From positions 94,109-158,108 of the forward strand of contig JAHBVV010000014.1 of the NCBI GenBank assembly GCA_019637335.1: DNA of 64,000 bases. Direction: 5' to 3'. Shown in pieces: positions 45,622-53,788 of this stretch; the first letter of the stretch is position 1; every line of letters starts with the position of its first letter. A program made the position numbers and the translations under genes. The DNA is from Candidatus Hydrogenedentota bacterium (GTDB taxonomy: Bacteria > Hydrogenedentota > Hydrogenedentia > Hydrogenedentales > JAEUWI01). Under the pieces are notes generated by a model that was not told the origin of the DNA, did not search any database, and saw nothing but the letters and a program-made list of their open reading frames with translations.

Positions 45622-47238
45622 ATGTTCGCCCCGTGGCCGCTTCGGTCAGGGCCGCTTCCGGGCGGTTCCGAGAACCGGTGGCGAAACACGCGCATTGTGC
45701 TGCGCGATGCCGGGGCGCTGGTGGCGCTTACCGGGGCGCTCATGCTGCTGCCGCTGCTCGTCTCTCTCGTCAGTGGCGAATATTTCAGCGTGGCGAGCTT
45801 CGCGATCGCCGCCGCCGTGACGGCTTCGGCCGGCTCCTTGACGTATCGCGCCTGCCGCGACGCCCCGGAGCCCAGCCGCCGGCACGCGATGTTGATCGCC
45901 GCGACCGGGTGGCTCGCCTGCGCCTGTTTCGGGGCGTTGCCCTACTTGATTGCGGGGCATATCACGGCGGATGAGGCCGCGCGAGCGCTCTCGATCGATG
46001 GCGGATCCTCGCCGTCCAGTTTGATCCATTTTCGCAATCCCCTGCACGCCCTGTTCGAAAGTATGAGCGGTTTCACGACGACGGGTTTAAGTATGGCGGT
46101 GCACGAGCCAACGCTGGGCTACGGGTTGCTGTTCTACCGTTCGCTTACCCAGTGGGTTGGCGGCGCCGGTGTGATCGTGCTTTCCCTGGCGATCATCCCG
46201 CGGCCACAGATCAACGGCGTGCTGGAGCTCTACCAGTCGGAGACCGCGGGCATGAAGGTTCGGCCCGGCATACTGGGAACGGCGCGCGCGATCTGGAGCG
46301 TGTACCTGGGCCTGACCCTGCTGGCGGCCGCGTTCCTGGCGATCGCGACGTTCGTGTTCGTCCCCGACATGGGCCTGATCGAGGGCGTGTTTCACGCGGT
46401 GAATCACGCGATGACCGGGCTCGCGACCGGCGGTTTCAGCACGCTGGACGACAGTATAGCGGGATACCGCTCCTACGCCATGGAGATGGCGCATCTGGCT
46501 CCGATGCTGATCGGCGCGATCGCGCTCCCCCTGCACTACAAATTCCTCCGGGGGCGGCGCTGGGGCATCCTGTGGCGCGACCCGCAGTTCCGCCTGCTGT
46601 GCCTGATGTGTCTCGGCGGCGCGCCCCTGCTTTCCGCGCTGCTCCGTGGAAATCCGGGGGTCCCGGATCCGATCCGGGAGGGGATCTTTCAATTCGTCAG
46701 CGGGCTCACGGGGACGGGCTGGCAGACCTCGAACATCGCGGTCTGGAACAGCGGATCCCTCCTCGTAATGGCGTGGTGCGCGATGTTCGTGAGCGGTTCG
46801 GCGGGGTCCACGGTGGGCGGGGTCAAGCTAATTCGAGCGTACCTCGTCGGCCGCGCGGTCATCCGGCAGGTTCAGAGAATTTTCCTGCCGCAAGGCAGTG
46901 TTCTTCCATTCCGCGTTGGCGAGCGGAACCTTTCGGCGTCCGATGCGCATCGGGAAGTCGCCGACGCGGCATCGTTTTGTCTGCTCTACGCGGTGATTCT
47001 CATGGCGTCGGTGCTGGCCACGGCGCAGGTGCTGGGCGATCGGTTCAGTCTGGGCGCGATCATGTTCGAGTGTTCGTCGGCGCAGGGAACGGTGGGCCTG
47101 TCGTCGGGAATCACCGATCCGGGCATGCCGGCGCTGATCGAGGTACTTTTCATACTTCAGATGTGGGTGGGGCGTCTGGAGATCTTCCCCGTCCTGATAC
47201 TACTCACGGCCCTGTGTTCTCGCCGGGCAAGAGGCTGA
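45622..47238 (+). CDS. trkH: Trk/Ktr potassium uptake membrane subunit
   Basis: A 538-residue membrane protein with the four pore loops of the TrkH/KtrB family: SMSGFTTTGLSM, TGLATGGFSTLDD, GLTGTGWQTSNIA and SSAQGTVGLSSGI. Each contains the single glycine that replaces the K+ filter. It follows the EIIA gene directly and precedes trkA by four bases, so the three form one operon. It imports K+ with its TrkA partner. Confidence 0.93.
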   Translation: MFAPWPLRSGPLPGGSENRWRNTRIVLRDAGALVALTGALMLLPLLVSLVSGEYFSVASFAIAAAVTASAGSLTYRACRDAPEPSRRHAMLIAATGWLACACFGALPYLIAGHITADEAARALSIDGGSSPSSLIHFRNPLHALFESMSGFTTTGLSMAVHEPTLGYGLLFYRSLTQWVGGAGVIVLSLAIIPRPQINGVLELYQSETAGMKVRPGILGTARAIWSVYLGLTLLAAAFLAIATFVFVPDMGLIEGVFHAVNHAMTGLATGGFSTLDDSIAGYRSYAMEMAHLAPMLIGAIALPLHYKFLRGRRWGILWRDPQFRLLCLMCLGGAPLLSALLRGNPGVPDPIREGIFQFVSGLTGTGWQTSNIAVWNSGSLLVMAWCAMFVSGSAGSTVGGVKLIRAYLVGRAVIRQVQRIFLPQGSVLPFRVGERNLSASDAHREVADAASFCLLYAVILMASVLATAQVLGDRFSLGAIMFECSSAQGTVGLSSGITDPGMPALIEVLFILQMWVGRLEIFPVLILLTALCSRRARG

Positions 47239-47242
47239 AGCC

Positions 47243-48598
47243 ATGTACATCATCATCATCGGCGCGGGCGAAGTTGGCGGCTTCGTTGCGCGCGAGCTCG
47301 TTGCGGAGGGCCACGACGTCGTATTGATTGAATCCGACAGCGATCTGGCGCGGCGCCTGGACGCGACGATGAACGCCATTGTCGTTTGCGGGTCCGGGGT
47401 AAACCCGGCCGTACTCGAACAGGCGGGCATCTCGCAGGCCGACCTGCTGCTCGCCGTGACCGCCACCGATGAAGTGAACCTGATAGCATGCATGACCGCG
47501 CGGAAGCACGGCGGGCCCGGACTGCGCACGCTGGCGCGTGTCCGCTGGTCGTGGCGGGGGGAAGGCGAGCCCGCGCTAAGCGCTGCCGATCTGGGCCTCG
47601 ACGCGCTCATCAGCCCGCGCCAGGAAATCGCCGCCGAGGCGGTCAGCGTGCTCCGGTTCGCCGGCAGCGGGGAAGTCTGGGAGCTGGCCGATGCCCAGGT
47701 CGCGCTGATCGCGATGTCCTTGTCGGAGGACTCACCGCTCGTACATGACAGCCTGGCGGGGGTGCGGCGCGACTTCGCGAAGGACTTCCTCGTGGTCGCA
47801 GTCCAGGGCAGGGAAGGGGTACGGATACCATCGGGCGACGATCATCTCGCGCCGGACGAACGGGCCTATGTGCTGACGCTTTCGAAGTACGCCACGGAGC
47901 TTGCGATCCTTTCGGGGCAGCCGTGGGCGCATGTTCACCGGATCATGATCGTGGGTTGCGGAAACACGGGACTTGCCGTGGCGCGCGCGCTCGAGGAACG
48001 GCACATGCATGTCACGGTCATTGAGGAGGACGTGGAACGCGCGGAACAGGTGGCGGGCCTGTTGCGCCGCTCGCTCGTGATTCAGGGCGACGGATCCAGC
48101 CCGGAATTCCTTCAGCGCCAGATTGAGGAGACCCGGAGCGACGCGGTGGTCGTTTTGCTCAAGAATCCCGAAGAGTCGCTTCTGATCGGAATCTTCGCGC
48201 GGTCCCTGGGCGCGAAGAAAGTGGTCGTTCGGTGCGATGAGGGGGGGTATGTGCCGCTGGCGCATAAACTGGGCGTGGATGCGGTGCTGAGCCCGAACCG
48301 GGCGATGATCGGGGCCATATTGCGGTATGTCCGCCGCGGTTCCGTGGAGTCGACGCTCCTCCTGGGGGATCGTGGCGCCGAGATCATCCAGTACAAGGTT
48401 CCGGCATCCGCGCCGGGCGGAATTCTGGAGAAACCGCTGAGTGACATCAAATTCCCCGAAGGCGCGCTCGTGGGGGCGGTGGTTCGCGGCGGAGCGGCGT
48501 TTATTGCCTCCGGGGATACGATCCTGCGGCCCGGGGACACCCTGTTTATAGCGTGCAACCGCGAGTCGATCCGCGGCGTGGAACGCCTTTTCTCCTGA
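47243..48598 (+). CDS. trkA: Trk potassium uptake regulatory subunit TrkA
   Basis: The 451-residue protein has two RCK domains, each with a TrkA-N Rossmann half and a TrkA-C half. The first begins IIIGAGEVGGFVARELVAEGHDVVLIE and the second IMIVGCGNTGLAVARALEERHMHVTVIEED. TrkA gates the TrkH channel in response to NAD(H) and nucleotides. The C-terminal TrkA-C motif is APGGILEKPLSDIKFPEGALVG, ending with DTLFIACNRE. It is the last gene of the EIIA-trkH-trkA operon. Confidence 0.94.
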   Translation: MYIIIIGAGEVGGFVARELVAEGHDVVLIESDSDLARRLDATMNAIVVCGSGVNPAVLEQAGISQADLLLAVTATDEVNLIACMTARKHGGPGLRTLARVRWSWRGEGEPALSAADLGLDALISPRQEIAAEAVSVLRFAGSGEVWELADAQVALIAMSLSEDSPLVHDSLAGVRRDFAKDFLVVAVQGREGVRIPSGDDHLAPDERAYVLTLSKYATELAILSGQPWAHVHRIMIVGCGNTGLAVARALEERHMHVTVIEEDVERAEQVAGLLRRSLVIQGDGSSPEFLQRQIEETRSDAVVVLLKNPEESLLIGIFARSLGAKKVVVRCDEGGYVPLAHKLGVDAVLSPNRAMIGAILRYVRRGSVESTLLLGDRGAEIIQYKVPASAPGGILEKPLSDIKFPEGALVGAVVRGGAAFIASGDTILRPGDTLFIACNRESIRGVERLFS

Positions 48599-48627
48599 GG
48601 CGCGTGGCGCGGGCCAGCGGCGCATTG

Positions 48628-49464
48628 CTACAGCATCTCTCCGCAGTGCATGCAGTATTTCGCTTCGAGCGCGTGGAATTCGCCGCCACAGGAGGGGCAC
48701 GCGCGCACGCTGCGGTTTCGGGCCTGGCGTTCGGTGGCGCGGGCCAGCTCCACGCTTACGATGCCGGTGGGCACCGCGATAATGCCGTAGCCCAGTAGCA
48801 TGATGGCCGTCGCGACCGCCTGCCCGAGCGGCGTAATGGGGGAGATATCGCCGTAGCCGACAGTCGTCAGGGTGACGATGGCCCAGTAAATGCTCTTGGG
48901 AATGCTGGTATAGCCGCTTGCCTCGCCCTCGATAACATACATGAGCGAGCCGGCGATCGTGGCCAGCGTGATGACCGCGAAGAGGAAGATGGCGATTTTC
49001 CGGCGGCTCTCGTGAAGCGCGACCATGAGGAGATCGGCCTCGCCGACGTATTGCATGATCTTGAGCACGCGAAAGACGCGCAGGACGCGTACGAGCCGAA
49101 TCACCAGGAGGTAGTGGCTGCCGGGTACCAGCAGGCTGACGTAGGTGGGCAGAATGGCGAGGAGGTCCACGATACCGAAGAAGCTGCGGGCGTAGCGGGC
49201 CGGCTTTTCGATGCAGATCAGCCGCAGGATGTATTCGATCGTGAAGACGATCGTGAAGACCCACTCCGCAATGTGGAACTCATGCGCGAAAACGGCGTTG
49301 TAGGACTTCACGCTGTCGAGCATGACCGTAATGACACTGAGGACGATCAGCGCGATGAGCACGACATCAAACAACTTGCCGGATGCGGTGTCGGCCTCGA
49401 AGATGATCACGCGCAGCCGGTGCTGGAAGCGCCTGAAGGGCGATTGGATTTCGTTTTCGCTCAT
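48628..49464 (-). CDS. Voltage-gated potassium channel with C-terminal zinc ribbon
   Basis: A 278-residue six-helix channel. The S4 sensor is RLVRVLRVFRVLKIMQYV and the selectivity filter TVGYGDISPITPLG is complete, indicating K+ selectivity. The last roughly 30 residues carry a four-cysteine CPSCGG/CMHCGEML ribbon. It converges on trkA, extending the potassium cluster with an efflux or sensing path. The start at 49464 is preferred because it yields MSENEIQSPFRRF directly before S1. Confidence 0.9.
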   Translation of the reverse strand: MSENEIQSPFRRFQHRLRVIIFEADTASGKLFDVVLIALIVLSVITVMLDSVKSYNAVFAHEFHIAEWVFTIVFTIEYILRLICIEKPARYARSFFGIVDLLAILPTYVSLLVPGSHYLLVIRLVRVLRVFRVLKIMQYVGEADLLMVALHESRRKIAIFLFAVITLATIAGSLMYVIEGEASGYTSIPKSIYWAIVTLTTVGYGDISPITPLGQAVATAIMLLGYGIIAVPTGIVSVELARATERQARNRSVRACPSCGGEFHALEAKYCMHCGEML

Positions 49465-49583
49465 GGTCCACAATCCGGGCTCGTGTAAGACGCGTTGCGA
49501 CGCCGTACGGGCTCCGCGCGAAGAATCTACACCATTCACCCCAAAGCTATTCGGCCCCGCGCCGTCACCAAACGGACTGCATT

Positions 49584-50645
49584 ATGCAAAAGGCCCCGGC
49601 CCTCCGCAAATCCCTTCTCCGATGGTTTCGTGAAGAGGCCCGCGATCTGCCCTGGCGCAAGACCCGGGATCCGTATCACGTGTGGCTCTCGGAGGTCCTG
49701 TTGCAACAGACCCGGGTGGATCAGGGACTCCCGTACTACGAGCGCTTCCTGGCGGCCATGCCGGCGCTGGAGGATCTCGCGCGCGCGAGCGAAGACGAGG
49801 TGCTGAAGTTGTGGGAAGGGCTCGGGTACTACACCCGCGCGCGCAACCTGCACAAGGCCGCGCGGCAGGTGCTGGACCAGTATGGCGGGCGGCTTCCCGA
49901 GAAGGCCGAGCTGCTTCAATTGCTGCCGGGCGTCGGCAAGTACACGGCGGGGGCGATCGCCAGCATCGCGTTTGGCGAGCGGGCGCCCGTGGTGGATGGG
50001 AACGTGAAGCGCGTGCTGAGCCGGGTGTTCAATATTGCCCAGCCGATTGACGACGCGGCGGTCGACCGGAAATTGTGGGGGCTGGCGGAGGCGCTTGTTC
50101 CGGAGTCGGACCCGGGCGACTTCAACCAGGCGATGATGGAGCTGGGCGCGCGCATCTGCACGCCCAAGAAGCCCGATTGCGGCTCCTGCCCGATCGCATC
50201 CGAGTGCGAGGCTTTTGCGCGCGGCGTCCAGGAGAAGCGGCCGGTGCGGAAACCCCGGAAGACGGTTCCGCACAAGGAAATCGTGGTGGCGGTCATTGCC
50301 GAGGATGGGCGCTATCTCATTGGCAAGCGCCCGCCGGAGGGGATGCTCGCGGGGCTGTGGGAATTCCCCGGCGGGAAGGTTGAGGCCGGCGAGAGCCACC
50401 AGGACGCGCTTGTGCGGGAGTGCCGGGAGGAGCTCGGCGTGGAGGTGAAGGCCGGCGGCATGATCGCCACGCTTAATCACGCCTACACGCACCTGAAGGT
50501 GACGCTGAACGTGTACCGGTGCGTGATTCTTTCGGGGAAGCCGCGCGCGCGCACCCACAGCGAGTTGATGTGGGTGCGCCCGGACGCGTTTGACGAATAC
50601 GCGTTTCCGAAGGCGAACCACAAGTTCCTGGGGCTTCTGCGCTGA
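49584..50645 (+). CDS. mutY: A/G-specific adenine glycosylase with intact C-terminal Nudix box
   Basis: The 353-residue protein carries E37 (SEVLLQQT), the helix-hairpin-helix LLPGVGKYTAGAI and catalytic D138 (VVDGNVKR). The iron-sulfur cluster is C192-x6-C199-x2-C202-x5-C208, with the same spacing and numbering as Escherichia coli MutY. The C-terminal domain contains a complete Nudix box from G264 to V286 (GGKVEAGE, RECREELGV). In characterised MutY proteins this region is a degenerate oxoG-reader. It removes adenine opposite 8-oxoguanine. Confidence 0.95.
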   Translation: MQKAPALRKSLLRWFREEARDLPWRKTRDPYHVWLSEVLLQQTRVDQGLPYYERFLAAMPALEDLARASEDEVLKLWEGLGYYTRARNLHKAARQVLDQYGGRLPEKAELLQLLPGVGKYTAGAIASIAFGERAPVVDGNVKRVLSRVFNIAQPIDDAAVDRKLWGLAEALVPESDPGDFNQAMMELGARICTPKKPDCGSCPIASECEAFARGVQEKRPVRKPRKTVPHKEIVVAVIAEDGRYLIGKRPPEGMLAGLWEFPGGKVEAGESHQDALVRECREELGVEVKAGGMIATLNHAYTHLKVTLNVYRCVILSGKPRARTHSELMWVRPDAFDEYAFPKANHKFLGLLR

Positions 50646-50734
50646 GGCTTTGCGGCGCGTTTGCAATATCGGCGCCATTGATCGGGGAGACGGCTGGACC
50701 CGGATCACAGCCGTCTATCCGATTCGCGGCTTCG

Positions 50735-50780
50735 GCGCGAGACGGGCGGGCCGCCCGCGCTCCCATTGGTCCGCACTTCC
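50735..50780 (+). repeat. GGGCG/GGC/CGCCC hairpin with CTCCCATTGGTC
   Basis: In the 244-base gap after mutY, the hairpin at 50744-50756 is followed by CTCCCATTGGTC (50760-50771). This is the same pair and spacing as at 22052-22081. Nothing else is assignable in the gap. Confidence 0.8.
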
Positions 50781-50889
50781 GTTGTGGCGCAGGTTTGTGT
50801 CGTCGAGAAATCAAGCCCACTTCATTCCGCTGAAGTGTTACGATCAATCCACCCTCTGAATCCCGGGAAGCGCCCGTTTCTCCGGCCAA

Positions 50890-52305
50890 TCAGTCCCGGC
50901 CGCCGAGATATCCCACCGCGTCCAGGGCCTCCAGATCGCTCTCGCTTAACGCGGCGCCTTCGACGACTCCGGCGGGGGATCGGGGCTGCGACTCTTCCAG
51001 CAGGCTTCGCAGCCGTTCGGCGCGATCCGGATCGGCGCCCGATCGGTCGTCCAGCTCGCCGGGGTCCGCGTCCAGATCAAACAGCCAGTGGCGGCCGCCC
51101 GCGCTGTCCTCGATCCAGACCGCGCCTTCATGCACGATCGCCCGCTGATCCACGCCCAGCGACGCCCACGGCCCGCGCGTGAACGAGAGCGCCGCTCCCC
51201 CGGGCGATTCCCGCGACGCCACGCCCAGGCGGCCCCACAAATCCTGGAGCACGGTCAGCACGGACACCCGCTCGGCGTGCTCCGCGGGGCCGGCGAAGGG
51301 CGCATCGATGATCAACGGCACGCGGATTTGCTCCTGGTGCAGCGTCACGCCGTGGCCCATGCCGCCGCGCTCCCAGAACTCTTCCCCGTGATCGGAAAGC
51401 ACCACGAAGACCGTGTTCGGTTCCACCGCGCGGATGCCGCGCACCAGCGTCTCGACCGCGCGGTCCGCGGCCAGGCACTCCAGGTCGTACCGGTGGCGCA
51501 CGGCCTCCTTACCCGCTTCGGATAGATCGGGTATCGTGTGCGCCGGCTGAAGCCCGATCGCGGTCTGAACCTGATCCAGATAGTAGGCCATAAACCGCGC
51601 GTCATCGTCGATAAGCGCCTGGTCGTACGCCGGGAGATCCGGCATCGGCCCCAGCGCGCCGGCCACGGCGGGATCGGGCCGGTAGGGCGCATGGGGATCC
51701 ATATAGTGCGCATACAGGAAGAACGGCGGGTCCAGCGACGGCAGCGCCGCAATCGCGGCCGACGTCACCGCCTCCGCGGGCGCCCCGTTGTGAAAGTGGT
51801 AGTGGCCCGCTTCGTATCCCTGGGCGAAACCCAGCGCGGGCGCCAGGTTGGCGTTGGTCTGAAAGGCCCAGGTCGTATACCCCGCCGACGTGAAGCGCTC
51901 CGCGAGGGTCGTCCACGACTCCGCCAAGCGGTCGCTTGTGGGGCGCTCGGGATCCTCCAATCGCGCGCTGTACACGATCCCGTGCGCATAGGGATACACG
52001 CCCGTGATTATCGAGGCAAGCGCCGGCTTCGTCCAGCTCGACGGGCTTATCGCGTTGGGGTACCACGCGCTTTCCCGGGCCATCCCCGAAAGAAACGGCA
52101 TCACCGGGCGGCCATGGCGCACCGCGTGAACACGGTCCGCCCGCAACGTGTCGATGAGGATAAACACCACGTTGGGGCGCGTGTTCGACGTGGCCGCGGC
52201 TGGGGGATCGGCCGCGCCGCCACACCCGGCGAGAAGCACAACGAGCAGCGGCATCAGCACCGCCGCGCGCACGCCCCCGCGTGGTATACCTCGCGTCACA
52301 TACAT
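50890..52305 (-). CDS. Sulfatase-family lipoprotein lacking a formylglycine motif
   Basis: The 471-residue protein has a lipobox (VVLLAGC) and the alkaline-phosphatase-superfamily start NVVFILIDTLRADRVH. Where sulfatases have CxPxR or SxPxR, this one reads SPSSWTKPALASIITG, so no formylglycine can form; a Ser or Thr nucleophile as in phosphotransferases and phosphatases of the superfamily is more likely. VVLSDHGEEFWERGGMGHG provides further metal ligands. It diverges from a true sulfatase at 52399. Confidence 0.87.
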   Translation of the reverse strand: MYVTRGIPRGGVRAAVLMPLLVVLLAGCGGAADPPAAATSNTRPNVVFILIDTLRADRVHAVRHGRPVMPFLSGMARESAWYPNAISPSSWTKPALASIITGVYPYAHGIVYSARLEDPERPTSDRLAESWTTLAERFTSAGYTTWAFQTNANLAPALGFAQGYEAGHYHFHNGAPAEAVTSAAIAALPSLDPPFFLYAHYMDPHAPYRPDPAVAGALGPMPDLPAYDQALIDDDARFMAYYLDQVQTAIGLQPAHTIPDLSEAGKEAVRHRYDLECLAADRAVETLVRGIRAVEPNTVFVVLSDHGEEFWERGGMGHGVTLHQEQIRVPLIIDAPFAGPAEHAERVSVLTVLQDLWGRLGVASRESPGGAALSFTRGPWASLGVDQRAIVHEGAVWIEDSAGGRHWLFDLDADPGELDDRSGADPDRAERLRSLLEESQPRSPAGVVEGAALSESDLEALDAVGYLGGRD

Positions 52306-52326
52306 CCCTTCGCGCCCGATCGCGCC

Positions 52327-52355
52327 TTGAATCCATCCGCCCGCCCCGGTAGGAT
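52327..52355 (+). promoter_or_regulatory. Promoter for the sulfatase at 52399
   Basis: TTGAAT (52327-52332), a 17-base spacer and TAGGAT (52350-52355) predict a start near 52362, leaving a 37-base leader. Confidence 0.4.
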
Positions 52356-52398
52356 GCCCGAGTTACGGGATCCGATACAAGCACGGGAGAGCGACACC

Positions 52399-53775
52399 AT
52401 GCCAACGACATCTTTTTCGCGGCGCGCCTTTCTGCAGGCCGCCGCCGCATCCGCCATGACGGCCACCGCGGTGGCGCGGCCCGCGGATGTGCGCCCGGGC
52501 AGCCCGAACATCCTGCTCATTCTCGTCGATGATCTGGGCAATGGCGACCTCGAATCCCATGGCGCCCCCGATATGAAGACGCCCCACCTCAACGCGCTCA
52601 TGGAAGCGGGCGTGCGCCTGGACAACTTCTATGCGAACTGTCCCGTGTGCTCGCCGACCCGGGCCGCCCTCCTGAGCGGACGTTATCCGGATCTCGCGGG
52701 CGTCCCCGGCGTCATTCGCACCCATTGGGACAATTCCTGGGGCTACCTCCGGGAGGACATCGACCTGTTGCCGGCCGTGCTGCGCCGCGCGGGTTACCAC
52801 ACCGCCATGGTCGGCAAGTGGCACCTCGGCCTCGAAGCGCCCAACCGGCCCTGGGAGCGCGGCTTCGACCACTTCCAGGGCTTCCTCGGCGACATGATGG
52901 ACGACTACTACAACCACCGGCGTCACGGGATCCACTACATGCGCAAGAACGAGCGCGCGGTCTTCCCCGAGGGCCACTCCACGGACATCTTCAGCGATTG
53001 GGCCGCCGACTACATCCGCTATCAGGCCGAGGCCGAAGCGCCCTTCTTCCTGTACCTCGCCTACAACGCACCCCACACCCCCATCGAGCCGCCCGACGAG
53101 TGGCTGGCCCGCGTCAAGGCGCGCGAGCCCGGCATTGCCGATGATCGCGCCGCGCTGGTGGCGCTGATCGAACACATGGACGATGGGATTGGCCGCACCG
53201 TGCAGGCCCTGAAGGATACCGGCCAGTACGACGACACGATGATCATCTTCTGCTCCGACAACGGCGGCCAGGCCAGCGCCGGCGGAACCAACGGCCCCGT
53301 GCGCGGCGCGAAACAGGACATGTACGAGGGCGGCATCAAGGTCCCCGGCTGCGTCAGCTGGCCCGCGCGCATCGCGCCCGCGCAACGGCGCGACGACCCC
53401 GTAATGACCATGGATTTCTACCCCACTCTGTGCGGCCTGGCCGGCGTGCCCTTCGATCCCCGCGCCGACGGCGTCGATCTGGCGCCGGCGCTCTGGGGCG
53501 ACGGCGGCGTCGACCCCGACCGCACCATGATCTGGATGCGGCGCGAGGGCGGGCAGTACGGCGGCCAGGATTACTACGCCATCCGCCGGGGCCCGTGGAA
53601 ACTTGTTCAGAACAGCCCCTTCGAGACCTTCGAGCTCTTCAACCTCGCCGAAGATCCGAAGGAGGCCGCGCCCGTCTCGGGCAACCACCCCATGCGCGCC
53701 GAACTCGCCCGCGCGCTACGGGAACATGTGCTGCGCGCCGGATCGGTCCCGTGGCAACGTCCACCGGGCATATAG
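52399..53775 (+). CDS. Tat-exported sulfatase (formylglycine-dependent, Cys type)
   Basis: The 458-residue protein starts at 52399. A twin-arginine signal (FSRRAFLQAAAAS) is followed by NILLILVDDLGNGD and the modification site CSPTR (C84-R88). Further motifs are YHTAMVGKWHLG, FFLYLAYNAPHTPIEPP and FCSDNGGQASAGGTNGP. It hydrolyses sulfate esters in the periplasm. A Tat signal on a sulfatase implies folding or cofactor loading before export. The pairing with a divergent non-formylglycine paralogue is notable. Confidence 0.93.
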   Translation: MPTTSFSRRAFLQAAAASAMTATAVARPADVRPGSPNILLILVDDLGNGDLESHGAPDMKTPHLNALMEAGVRLDNFYANCPVCSPTRAALLSGRYPDLAGVPGVIRTHWDNSWGYLREDIDLLPAVLRRAGYHTAMVGKWHLGLEAPNRPWERGFDHFQGFLGDMMDDYYNHRRHGIHYMRKNERAVFPEGHSTDIFSDWAADYIRYQAEAEAPFFLYLAYNAPHTPIEPPDEWLARVKAREPGIADDRAALVALIEHMDDGIGRTVQALKDTGQYDDTMIIFCSDNGGQASAGGTNGPVRGAKQDMYEGGIKVPGCVSWPARIAPAQRRDDPVMTMDFYPTLCGLAGVPFDPRADGVDLAPALWGDGGVDPDRTMIWMRREGGQYGGQDYYAIRRGPWKLVQNSPFETFELFNLAEDPKEAAPVSGNHPMRAELARALREHVLRAGSVPWQRPPGI

Positions 53776-53788
53776 CGCCGCGCCGCCG

